This document shows positions 22,430 to 29,948 of a stretch of 64,000 bases of DNA, piece by piece (position 1 is the first letter of the stretch; each line of letters begins with the position of its first letter). The notes under the pieces are model-generated. The model was not told the DNA's origin. It was given only the letters and a program-made list of their open reading frames with translations, and ran no database searches. The translations under genes were made by a program, and so were the position numbers. The stretch comes from DASYHS01 sp035998295 (GTDB lineage Bacteria > Pseudomonadota > Alphaproteobacteria > Azospirillales > Azospirillaceae), in the NCBI RefSeq assembly GCF_035998295.1, contig NZ_DASYHS010000224.1, forward strand, positions 1 to 64,000, given 5' to 3'.

Positions 22430-22804
22430 ATGGCCTTCAGTCCTTCACTTTGGGAAGGCCAAATCGGCTACGCGCGCGCAGTGCGAGTAAATGACATTAT
22501 CTTCGTCGCCGGCACAGTAGCTGCCGACGGTACGGGCATGCCACAGGGCAGCAACGCCTACGAGCAGACACTTTTTATCATCAAAAAAATGCGGAAAGCT
22601 CTAGAGGACGTTGGCGCCAACATAAAACATGTAACTTGCACAACAACCCATCTCGTTAGCATCGAACATTTCGACGACTACGCTAAAGCACACAAAGAAT
22701 TTTTTGATGAAATTAGACCAGTTAACACCACGGTCGTCGTAAACTCCCTGGTGAGGCCAGAATTTCTTGTGGAAATAGGTGCGGTCGCAATTGTAGCGAA
22801 TTGA
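22430..22804 (+). CDS. RidA/YjgF-family protein
   Basis: 124 residues from the ATG at 22430. The family motif I-F-V-A-G-T-V-A near residue 24 and the active-site region S-L-V-R-P-E-F-L-V-E-I-G-A-V-A-I are present, with the substrate-binding Arg retained; the second acidic residue of the usual E-x-E is Gly. RidA proteins hydrolyse reactive enamines/imines formed by PLP enzymes, and related proteins serve in amino-acid-derived natural product pathways. It is followed 11 bases later by the first EPSPS-like gene and probably forms an operon with both. Codon use and GC are well below those of the rest of the window. Confidence 0.85.
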   Translation: MAFSPSLWEGQIGYARAVRVNDIIFVAGTVAADGTGMPQGSNAYEQTLFIIKKMRKALEDVGANIKHVTCTTTHLVSIEHFDDYAKAHKEFFDEIRPVNTTVVVNSLVRPEFLVEIGAVAIVAN

Positions 22805-22815
22805 CGGAGAGGATA

Positions 22816-24183
22816 ATGACTACACTTCATACACCGTTAAGACGCCTGTCAGGCCACGCAACCGTCCCATCATCGAAACCTCATATGCAACGAGCCTTGA
22901 TTCTGGGCCTACTAACCGACGGCGAAACCGTAATTTTCAGGCCATCTTGGTCAGCGGAAACAATTAGGCTGCTCTCGGCATTGCGGCTATTCGGGCTTAA
23001 CGTCATGGAGGAAACAGCAGAACGACTGGTGATGCGCGGTGTAGGACGCCGACTTCGCGCGCCTGAAATCCCACTCACCTGCTCAGGCTCCGCATTCATG
23101 TTCCGCACCGTAACCGCACTCGCCTGCCTTGCTGATGGATATACGATCATTGAGGGCAATAAGGCGATGAAAAATCGCCCTGTACTGCAGTTCCTTAGTT
23201 TTGTAAATGACCTGGGAGCAGAGTTCGAAAATGTCAGTGACCCTGGCGCGCTCCGCATAAGGCTGCGTGGCGCAAAATCGTTCGGCGGTAGAACAACGGT
23301 TGATGCATCGCAAAGTTCTCAGTTCTTGTCGTCACTGCTAATGGTCGCGCCACTTGCTGACCGCCCCGTTGAGATTGGTCTGCTGCATACTCATCCCGTT
23401 GGTGAAAGTTACATTGAACTTACGCTCGACCTCATGGCCAAACGCAACGTCGCAGTGAGGCGGGATGGCTTCCGCTACCGCATCCCCCAGCAAGCGTACG
23501 AGCCGGTGCAGATGATGATACCTTCCGATTTAACTGCTCTTTCTTATCTTAGTAGTTGCGCTCTCGTAGCGAGGGAGGCAGAGATCACAGTAGACAATTA
23601 CATCCTTTCCGAAATGAATAGCGAAAACATTTTTTTGAATATCGCAAGACAGCTTGGGCTCTCCCTAGAGTACAGTACTGATAAGAAAGAGCTTATCATA
23701 TCTCGAGCATGGCCGTCAGAATTCGATATAGATATCGACGGCCGGAACATTCCGACTGTGATAACCTTACTCGCTGGTTCAGCTCCTTTTGTTGAGGGCT
23801 CGGTTACCGTTAAAGGCGCAGGGCACATCAACAATCACAAGTGCCAACGTCTAAGCGTGGTGATTGATCAACTACGACGTATGGGCTGCGTTATTGAGCC
23901 AATCTTCACTCCGGAGGGCGCAGTCGATGGGTTCGCAACCTACGGCCGCCAAACACCACCCGGCGCAAGGGAACTTGAAAGCTTTATGGATCATCGCGTC
24001 TTCGCAGGCCTGTATATAGCGTCGCTTGGGGCGAGGGCGCCTACGCACATCCGCGGCGCGGAGTACCTCGACGACGGCTACCCCAACTTCCTAGAGACCG
24101 TCGAGCGGCTCGCGTTTCCGAGGGAACGCTGCAGGTGCAATGCCGAGTCCCTGGTCAAGGACGACCTCGCCATTGAGTACTGA
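22816..24183 (+). CDS. EPSP-synthase-like enolpyruvyltransferase-family protein 1, catalytic residues altered
   Basis: 455 residues from the ATG at 22816 (GGAGAGG upstream). The two-domain EPSPS fold is recognisable: S-S-K-P-H-M-Q-R-A-L (Lys and Arg of the shikimate/PEP site kept), K-N-R-P, V-D-A-S-Q-S-S-Q-F-L, and D-H-R near the end. But the PEP loop N-x-G-T-x-x-R is C-S-G-S-A-F-M-F-R, the catalytic Asp313 of E. coli AroA is Thr (N-I-P-T), Glu341 is Lys and Lys411 is Asp. It is therefore unlikely to be a normal aroA product. NikO/PolA of nikkomycin/polyoxin pathways show that this fold serves in specialised metabolism. It forms a tandem pair with the next gene. Confidence 0.85.
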   Translation: MTTLHTPLRRLSGHATVPSSKPHMQRALILGLLTDGETVIFRPSWSAETIRLLSALRLFGLNVMEETAERLVMRGVGRRLRAPEIPLTCSGSAFMFRTVTALACLADGYTIIEGNKAMKNRPVLQFLSFVNDLGAEFENVSDPGALRIRLRGAKSFGGRTTVDASQSSQFLSSLLMVAPLADRPVEIGLLHTHPVGESYIELTLDLMAKRNVAVRRDGFRYRIPQQAYEPVQMMIPSDLTALSYLSSCALVAREAEITVDNYILSEMNSENIFLNIARQLGLSLEYSTDKKELIISRAWPSEFDIDIDGRNIPTVITLLAGSAPFVEGSVTVKGAGHINNHKCQRLSVVIDQLRRMGCVIEPIFTPEGAVDGFATYGRQTPPGARELESFMDHRVFAGLYIASLGARAPTHIRGAEYLDDGYPNFLETVERLAFPRERCRCNAESLVKDDLAIEY

Positions 24184-24196
24184 CGGAGTAGCCATC

Positions 24197-25444
24197 ATGC
24201 GTTCTTCTTTTCCACCGGAGTTGGAAATTCACCCCACTAGGGAGCTCCACGGAAGCATTACGCTTCCTGCATCGAAAAGCTCCTCCACCCGGGCCATTCT
24301 CGCGGCGGCGCTCGCCGAAGGCCGTAGCTACGTCGTCAACCTCGCCCCAAGCAACAATGTTCGTGCGCTGGTTGACGCGTTGCGCGTGCTGGGCGCAACA
24401 ATCTCGGGCGATCACGGCACAGTAATTGTGGACGGCATCGGTCGAAGCAAACTCCAGAGTGGCGTTACCTTAAACCCGGGAAATTCAGGTATTGTACTGC
24501 GCCTGCTCCTTGGCATCACGGCTGTTCTCGATCAGGTTCGCTTTGAGACGTCATTTACAGACTCTCTCGGCAAACGGGCCAACATTGAAATGCTACACTC
24601 CTTGAAAAAGCTAGGCGTCACCTACGAGGCGCATGGCGACGAAGGCCAACTGCCAATTCTGCTAAATGGCGGCAAGATTCGAGGCGGAGAAACGTCTATA
24701 TCATGCCGCAGAAGCTCTCAGTTTCTAAGCGGCCTGCTCTATCTTGGTGGGCTACTCGACCAACCTCTCCTAATTGCGGTAGAGGATGAGATTGTGGCTA
24801 AATCTATGGTGAGTACAACAGTTTCCGTTCTAAAGCACGCGGGGATAGACGTCCAAGTCGATAGAACGTGGCGCAGATTTTACATGCCGGGACAGCAGAG
24901 ATATTCACCAACAACCCATAGGGTCGGTTCAGACCCCGCTAGTACAGCCGCATTGCTTGCGGTGGCAAGCATGGTCGACTCTGATGTACTTTTAACAGGT
25001 TTCAGCGAAGAAGAGCTTGGCGATGGCGCGGTACTCAACCACCTGCGCGAGATCGGCGTCTCGATTGAAACCCTCAATGAGAGCATTCGGGTTCGAGGAG
25101 GTGGAACCTTCCGCGCGCGGGATTTCGATGGCTCGAAGGCACCCGACGCCGTGTTGGCACTCGCATCTCTCGCCGCTTTCGCTGATGGCACCAGCCGATT
25201 CTACAACATTGAACATGTCCGCTACAAGGAGTGCGATAGAATAAGCGACTTCCGTTCCGAACTCATGAAGGCTGGTATAAAAACCAACGAGACGCGTGAT
25301 TCGCTAATTATTCATGGATCGCCCCATGGCGTCCCGGGAGGTTCTTCAATTGATAGCCATTTTGACCACGGAGTTATTATGGCAATGTCCGCGATTGCTC
25401 TAAGTGCCTGTTTGGAAATGAAGATCATCTCCTTCAGGTTGTGA
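24197..25444 (+). pseudogene. EPSP-synthase-like protein 2, 3' end replaced by IS
   Basis: Starts at the ATG at 24197 (GGAG nine bases upstream), 13 bases after the first paralogue. It keeps the motifs its neighbour lost: L-P-A-S-K-S-S-S-T-R, P-G-N-S-G-I-V-L-R, S-S-Q-F-L-S, P-D (Asp313 equivalent) and V-R-Y-K-E-C-D-R (Lys340, Glu341, Arg344). However the D-H-R motif is D-H-G, and after about residue 401 the frame runs into the left end of the IS5-type element at 25403, so the last 14 codons are IS sequence and about 30-40 native residues, including the Lys411 region, are missing. It may be inactive or retain partial function; called a pseudogene because of the truncation. Confidence 0.8.
25403..25423 (+). 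repeat. Left terminal inverted repeat of the IS
   Basis: AGTGCCTGTTTGGAAATGAA followed by G; it pairs with the right end with three mismatches (positions 7, 13 and 20). Confidence 0.85.
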
Positions 25445-26255
25445 TTCGCCTGAGCAACAAGCTGCTCATGGCGACGTAGATCATGCCTTCGGAGACATCG
25501 AGGCGGGCCTCGTAGTCGCGCACGAGACGGCGCCAGCGGACCATCCAGCCGAAACTGCGCTCGACCACCCAACGGCGAGGCAGCACCTTGAAGCCTTTCT
25601 GATCGGTCAGGCGCCGGATCACCGCCACGGTGAAATCGAGGAAGGCGGCCTTGTCCAGCAGTCGCCCGCGATCATAGGCGGCGTCGCCGAACAGGTGCTT
25701 GAGCCAGGGCCAGCGCTTGTGCAGGGCATCGAGGATCAGTTGGGCGCCGGCCGAATCCGAAAGATCGGCCGCGGTCAGGCGGACCATCAGCAGGCGGCCG
25801 TCGGTGTCGACGGCGATGTGGCGTTTGCGGCCGGTCACTTTCTTGGCGGCATCGAAGCCGCGCGGCGGCGCGCCTGGGGCCTTGACCGACTGGCTGTCGA
25901 GGATCGCCGCACTCGGGCTTGCCGCCCGGCCGTCCAGCTCCCGGTCGAGCATGAGCGCGAGATCATGGATGGTGCGGAACAACAGACGGCGTACCAGGCG
26001 CCGGAACCACCAATAGACGGTCTGCCAAGGCGGAAAGTCCTTGGGCAACATGCGCCAGCCACAGCCCGTGCGCGCCAGATAGCGGATCGCGTTGAGCACC
26101 TCGCGCAGGTCGACGCGTCGCCGCCGCCCCCGCTTTGCCGGACGGGGCATCAACGGCCCGATCACGATCCATTCCGTGTCCGTCAGGTCCGTCGGATACC
26201 GACGGGAGCGTTGCTCCTGGCGGGCCTGCCGAACTCGATGCGCCTTCGTCCACAT
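25434..26255 (-). CDS. IS5-family transposase, single frame
   Basis: 273 residues in one uninterrupted frame. N-terminal DUF4096-type region (L-T-D-T-E-W-I-V-I-G-P-L-M-P ... R-R-V-D-L-R-E-V-L-N-A-I-R-Y) and a DDE domain with all three acids: A-I-L-D-S-Q-S-V-K, F-G-D-A-A-Y-D and W-V-V-E-R-S-F-G-W. Many members of this IS5 subgroup need a frameshift between two frames; here none is needed. The gene starts about 40 bases from the right terminal repeat, and the element looks intact and potentially mobile. Confidence 0.93.
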   Translation of the reverse strand: MWTKAHRVRQARQEQRSRRYPTDLTDTEWIVIGPLMPRPAKRGRRRRVDLREVLNAIRYLARTGCGWRMLPKDFPPWQTVYWWFRRLVRRLLFRTIHDLALMLDRELDGRAASPSAAILDSQSVKAPGAPPRGFDAAKKVTGRKRHIAVDTDGRLLMVRLTAADLSDSAGAQLILDALHKRWPWLKHLFGDAAYDRGRLLDKAAFLDFTVAVIRRLTDQKGFKVLPRRWVVERSFGWMVRWRRLVRDYEARLDVSEGMIYVAMSSLLLRRITT

Positions 26256-26292
26256 CGCCTGCCTCCCTCATACACACGGAAAACAGGCAAAA

Positions 26293-26313
26293 CCTCATTT
26301 TCAAACGGGCACT
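26293..26313 (-). repeat. Right terminal inverted repeat of the IS
   Basis: Read on the minus strand it begins AGTGCCCGTTTGAAAATGAG, matching the left terminal repeat at 18 of 21 positions. TA follows at 26314-26315. Confidence 0.85.
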
Positions 26314-26843
26314 TAGCGGCGCAAACGGACGTGACCGCCCGGCGCGACGGCAAGATAGCCGACGAGGTCCAGGCCTCGAGCCGCCATCGCGTCGGCGAGA
26401 GCGAGGTACAGGTCCCCATCACCCGGGACGGGAACTTCGGCATCCGCAAACGTGCGGATCGCCAACGTCGCAGCCGATCCGGCGAATGCGGCGGAACAGG
26501 CAAGGTGGTCGGCCAATCGCGTCGGCGGTTCGTCGATGCGAAGAGACAGCATCTCCTCGCGCAGCAGGCGACCGGCCGGATCGACGCACAGCAGGGTCAA
26601 CCGGTTCCTCCCATCGCCTGCCCGACGCAGCAGCAGCGGCAGCGCCCGAAGGGGCTCGGCCTCCTCGATGGATAGCCCGGCAACCGCCCAGGGCTCGGGA
26701 TGGCTCATTCCGTATGGAGCCAGCCGCCGCGCCGCAGCGAGGGCACGGGCCGGCGGCACGGTCAGCCTGAGGAGCGCCTCGGCGAGAACGAAACCGGTCG
26801 GGAAAGCGACGAGACGCGATACGGACGGCTGCACGCGAAGCAT
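26313..26843 (-). CDS. Unknown protein, 3' end at the IS junction
   Basis: 176 residues from the ATG at 26843; a TTG at 26867 with a G-rich site upstream is an alternative. High GC and Ala/Leu/Arg-rich, with no signal peptide or membrane segment and no family I can name. The last part (L-Y-L-A-L-A-D-A-M-A-A-R-G-L-D-L-V-G-Y) faintly recalls RadC/JAB proteins but lacks their H-x-H and Asp. The stop codon TAA is formed from the TA flank and the last base of the IS, so the native C-terminus may have been cut. It is the last gene of the minus-strand lipid-like cluster, 72 bases after the phosphopantetheinyl transferase gene. Confidence 0.5.
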   Translation of the reverse strand: MLRVQPSVSRLVAFPTGFVLAEALLRLTVPPARALAAARRLAPYGMSHPEPWAVAGLSIEEAEPLRALPLLLRRAGDGRNRLTLLCVDPAGRLLREEMLSLRIDEPPTRLADHLACSAAFAGSAATLAIRTFADAEVPVPGDGDLYLALADAMAARGLDLVGYLAVAPGGHVRLRR

Positions 26844-26915
26844 ACCATCGGATGGACCGACGCCCAACCTACCCCGACGAAGCTGGCCCGTCCAATGTAA
26901 TGCGTGCCGAACGGC

Positions 26916-27665
26916 CTACACGGCGAGTGGATCGGCATGCCAAAGACGCAGTCGGGCGCCGCGTCCTTCGGTGGCGAGCGCCGCGCGATATCCCGACCCG
27001 ACCTCCAGGTCCGAAACCTGCCAGCGCAACGCCGCATCCTGCGACCCTTCGACCGAGTGCAACGCATCGACCGAGCCGGCCTCCAAGCCGACTTCGAAGT
27101 CACGCAACGGGAACGACAGTCCCGTCCCCGTGACCTTCAGCCAAGCCTCCTTGCGCGACCAACAAGCGAAGAAAGCATCGAGTCGCCGCTCCTGCGGCAG
27201 CGCCTCCAGCGTGGCGACTTCTCCCGGTGCGAAGAATCCACGTGCCAGGCCCAGCGGGTCGATGCGCGCTTCGACGCGCTCCACGTCGATGCCGACCCGC
27301 CGCCGCAAGGCGAAAGCCATCAGCACGAGCTCGCCGGAATGGGACAGGTTGAACTCCAACGGCCCCTCGACCTCGGGCTTGCCATGGCCGCCGGTGCCGA
27401 TACGAACCGCCGCCGCCGGGACCGCCAGGTAGCGGCCGAGCAGGTGCCGCAGCACGCCGCGCGCGAGCACAAAGCTGTTGCGGTCCTTCTCGAAGTGGAA
27501 TGCGGCGGCGCGCTGACGCTCGTCGGCATCCAGGTGGACGGCAAGCGCCCCGAGGCTGTGACGCCATGCCGGCATCGCGACCCGCCAAACGTCGACCACC
27601 CCCTCGTCCAGCGGCGCCACGCCGCGTGCGGGGACCCAATGATGCGGGAGGATGTCGCTCACCAT
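26916..27665 (-). CDS. Sfp-type 4'-phosphopantetheinyl transferase
   Basis: 249 residues from the ATG at 27665. The Sfp/HetI signature is complete: G-K-P-E-V near residue 95, F-N-L-S-H-S near 105, V-G-I-D-V-E (magnesium-binding acids) near 123, and W-S-R-K-E-A-W-L-K near 167. It transfers phosphopantetheine from CoA to the Ser of carrier proteins. In the window its clients could be the ACP at 29593-29871 in its own cluster and the PCP at 15209-15469. Its presence supports a specialised-metabolite role for this locus. Confidence 0.92.
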   Translation of the reverse strand: MVSDILPHHWVPARGVAPLDEGVVDVWRVAMPAWRHSLGALAVHLDADERQRAAAFHFEKDRNSFVLARGVLRHLLGRYLAVPAAAVRIGTGGHGKPEVEGPLEFNLSHSGELVLMAFALRRRVGIDVERVEARIDPLGLARGFFAPGEVATLEALPQERRLDAFFACWSRKEAWLKVTGTGLSFPLRDFEVGLEAGSVDALHSVEGSQDAALRWQVSDLEVGSGYRAALATEGRGARLRLWHADPLAV

Positions 27666-27722
27666 GTCACGCTCCGGGTTCCGGGCCCCGGCCCGGGCCG
27701 CGGCAAGCCCGCAATACGCCGC

Positions 27723-28691
27723 TCACGCCCCGCCGATCAACCCTTCCGGAACGGCGCCTCCGGCGACCGGCCGCGCCGCCTCGGCGACCCGGGCGAGGAA
27801 ATCGCGGGTCAGCCGGGCCGTCTCCCGCGGGCGCTCCGCCATCGGCAGGTGGCCACAGCGCTTCAGCACGACCGCCTTCGCATCGGGCATCAGCCGCTCG
27901 TAGATCCCGGCCTGCCCGCAATCCAGGAGCCGGTCGGTATCTCCCCAGATCACCAAGGTCGGCATGGCCAATCCCGGCAACGAAGGCTCGATCAGCGCGT
28001 TGCCCCGCTCCCGGTCCTGGATATCCCGGAAGACCTTCTCCGAGAACGGCCTCTCGGCGACGGCCCTTGCGGCGAAGTAACGGTAGACCGGCCCGACCAG
28101 CAGCGGCGGCCGCACGAAGATCCAGCGCATCATCGTGTCGAAGTCCTCGGGCGAATGGACCTCCAGAGGATGCTGGCCATGCCGCATCCCGGCACGATCG
28201 TAGGGCGGCCCGGCTCCGGCCGTCCCCGCCGGAGCGTGGAGGATCAGCGTGGCGACCCGTTCGGGATGACGCACCGCGAAGCGGGTGGCGACGTGGCCGC
28301 CCATCGAGTTCCCGGCGACATGAGCACGTTGGATGCCGAGCGCGTCCAGAAATGCCGCCAGCCAGTCGGCCTGGTTGTCGATCGAGTGGGTCAGGGCGGG
28401 GTTGCGGCTGCTATCCCCGAAGCCCGGCAGGTCCGGGATCACGGTACGGTAGCGGCGCGTCAGGTGCCGGGCGTAGCGAACCCAGTTCAGCTTGTCGCCC
28501 CCGAGCCCATGCAGCATGACGATCGGCAAGGCGTCCGTGGCCCGGGACGAGAAAGACCTCCGGTCGAGATAGGCGATCCGATGCCCACCCACGTCGATGC
28601 GGCGCCGGACCAGCCGCGACAGCGCCAGTTCCAGCAGGAGCCCCCATTCCACGACCCGCGGCGTCGAAGCCCCGATCGGAGACCCATCCAT
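27723..28691 (-). CDS. Alpha/beta hydrolase (Ser nucleophile)
   Basis: 322 residues. Alpha/beta hydrolase fold with the oxyanion motif H-G-L-G-G-D near residue 61, D-L-P-G-F-G-D-S near 88, nucleophile elbow G-N-S-M-G-G near 127, Asp in W-G-D-T-D-R and the catalytic His in C-G-H-L-P-M-A-E. The N-terminal about 45 residues precede the core. It lies 11 bases after the next hydrolase gene and 57 before the transferase gene. Likely a thioesterase or esterase acting on an acyl-carrier intermediate; the substrate cannot be read from sequence. Confidence 0.85.
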   Translation of the reverse strand: MDGSPIGASTPRVVEWGLLLELALSRLVRRRIDVGGHRIAYLDRRSFSSRATDALPIVMLHGLGGDKLNWVRYARHLTRRYRTVIPDLPGFGDSSRNPALTHSIDNQADWLAAFLDALGIQRAHVAGNSMGGHVATRFAVRHPERVATLILHAPAGTAGAGPPYDRAGMRHGQHPLEVHSPEDFDTMMRWIFVRPPLLVGPVYRYFAARAVAERPFSEKVFRDIQDRERGNALIEPSLPGLAMPTLVIWGDTDRLLDCGQAGIYERLMPDAKAVVLKRCGHLPMAERPRETARLTRDFLARVAEAARPVAGGAVPEGLIGGA

Positions 28692-28702
28692 TCCGGCGCG
28701 CC

Positions 28703-29596
28703 TCAGGCGGTGCCCTGGATGGGCGTCGCGGCGACGTCGCCGGCCCCTGTCCGGGCAAGGAAGCCGGCGACCAGTTCGGACAAGGCGTCGGGTGCCTCGA
28801 TCATGCAGAAATGGTTGAATTCGGGCACGGCGACGTACTCGGCACCGCGGATGCGGGCGGCGGCGGCCGGCGACAGTTCCGGGTCCACGATCGCGTCGGC
28901 CCCGGCCCCGATGACGAAGGTCGGCACCGTCACCCGGTCGAGATAAGGTGTCGCATCGACCTCGTAGTAGTTCACCACGAGATCGGCATAGGTAAGGACC
29001 GCGCCCTTGGAGGCGAAAGGAGCCACCACGAGGTCCCGGTACTCCTTCGAGATCAGGGCGAGGTTCTCGGCCACCATGGGCAGGGCCGACGCCTTGCCGG
29101 TCATCATGGTCACGACGATCGGCGCCATGAAATTCCGCTTCTTCACCATCTGCCCGAGCTTATGCAGGTTGGTGGCGAAACGGCTGTTCATGGGGCCGTA
29201 CCCCGCCAGCGGCCAGAAGTTGCCGCCGACGAAGGACAGCGACTGCACCCGCTGCCCCAGCTTCACGCAGGCATCGAGGCCGACTTTGGTGCCGCTGCAA
29301 TAGGCCAGTACATGCATCCGCCGCGCCCCGGCGTGGTCGAGGATCTCGACCATGTCGTCGGCGTGGTCGGCTATCGTGAACTTCAGATCGTACTCGCTGG
29401 GGGTGAAGCCGCGCATGTTCCACAGGATCACGCGGTAGTCCCGCGCCAGCCGGTCGACGACCCGGTCCCACAACTTCGACGACACGCCGTAGGCATTGAC
29501 GATCGCGAGGTCGGGCCCGGACCCGGCCTCGACGTAGGACAGCGGCCTGCCGCGCCGGCAGTCGAATGTGTGGATGCGCCGCTCCGCGCCACTCAT
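28703..29596 (-). CDS. Alpha/beta hydrolase-fold protein with Cys nucleophile elbow
   Basis: 297 residues; ATG at 29596 overlaps the ACP stop as ATGA. The fold is alpha/beta hydrolase, but the elbow reads L-A-Y-C-S-G-T with Cys100 where Ser normally sits, as in the G-x-C-x-G box of PHA synthases. The usual H-G oxyanion motif is replaced by N-A-Y-G near residue 34. Candidate Asp (G-A-D-A-I-V-D-P) and His (F-N-H-F-C-M) of the triad are present. Translational coupling to the ACP makes an acyl-ACP the likely partner, and a Cys nucleophile favours acyl transfer over hydrolysis. That last step is inference. Confidence 0.78.
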   Translation of the reverse strand: MSGAERRIHTFDCRRGRPLSYVEAGSGPDLAIVNAYGVSSKLWDRVVDRLARDYRVILWNMRGFTPSEYDLKFTIADHADDMVEILDHAGARRMHVLAYCSGTKVGLDACVKLGQRVQSLSFVGGNFWPLAGYGPMNSRFATNLHKLGQMVKKRNFMAPIVVTMMTGKASALPMVAENLALISKEYRDLVVAPFASKGAVLTYADLVVNYYEVDATPYLDRVTVPTFVIGAGADAIVDPELSPAAAARIRGAEYVAVPEFNHFCMIEAPDALSELVAGFLARTGAGDVAATPIQGTA

Positions 29597-29871
29597 TCGA
29601 CCGTCTCCCTGGCAATCGCGCCGGATGCCATCAACCGCTGCACGAGCGTCTCCATCGTGTCGACCGACTGGAAATTGTCGGCGACCAGCTCCTCCGGCGG
29701 GAAGGTGAAGGCGAACGCAGTCTCCAGCTCGGTCATGACGCTGAAGATGCCGAGCGAGTCGATGATCCCGTCGGCCAGGATCGGCGTGTCGTCCCGGAAC
29801 TGGACGTCCGGACCGTGAGACGAGCTTTCCCGGACGGCCTTGCGCAACAGTTCGCGAATCTTCTCCGACAT
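29593..29871 (-). CDS. Acyl carrier protein
   Basis: 92 residues from the ATG at 29871 (AAAAGAGG upstream; upstream codons overlap the desaturase region and lack ACP-like sequence). Attachment site A-D-G-I-I-D-S-L with Ser39, followed by an acidic helix (M-T-E-L-E-T-A-F). It lies 77 bases after the desaturase gene and overlaps the Cys-hydrolase gene. Ligase, desaturase and ACP side by side suggest that the fatty acyl chain is loaded on this ACP and modified there. Confidence 0.88.
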   Translation of the reverse strand: MSEKIRELLRKAVRESSSHGPDVQFRDDTPILADGIIDSLGIFSVMTELETAFAFTFPPEELVADNFQSVDTMETLVQRLMASGAIARETVE

Positions 29872-29948
29872 GTCCTCTTTTCCTCGATCTCGTGGAAGGA
29901 TACCGAACCGGAGGAGCCTGCGCCGTCCGGAGCTCGGATAACGGAAGC

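Larger units (their letters stand above)
25403..26313 (-). mobile_element. Complete IS5-family insertion sequence (911 bp)
   Basis: Terminal inverted repeats of 21 bases (25403-25423 and 26293-26313) match at 18 positions, both starting AGTGCC. TA is found on each side (25401-25402 and 26314-26315), consistent with a 2-base target duplication. One transposase gene fills the element on the minus strand. The left junction lies inside the second EPSPS-like gene and the right junction supplies the last base of the stop codon of the next minus-strand gene. GC jumps from island-like to chromosome-like across the element, so it marks an island boundary. Confidence 0.88.

Noticed and set aside
22816..24183. 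Housekeeping aroA
   Set aside because: Key catalytic acids and lysines are replaced, and it lies in an acquired island next to a second, truncated copy.
26313..26843. RadC/JAB metalloprotease
   Set aside because: The H-x-H...D zinc motif is absent; the resemblance is limited to a short C-terminal stretch.
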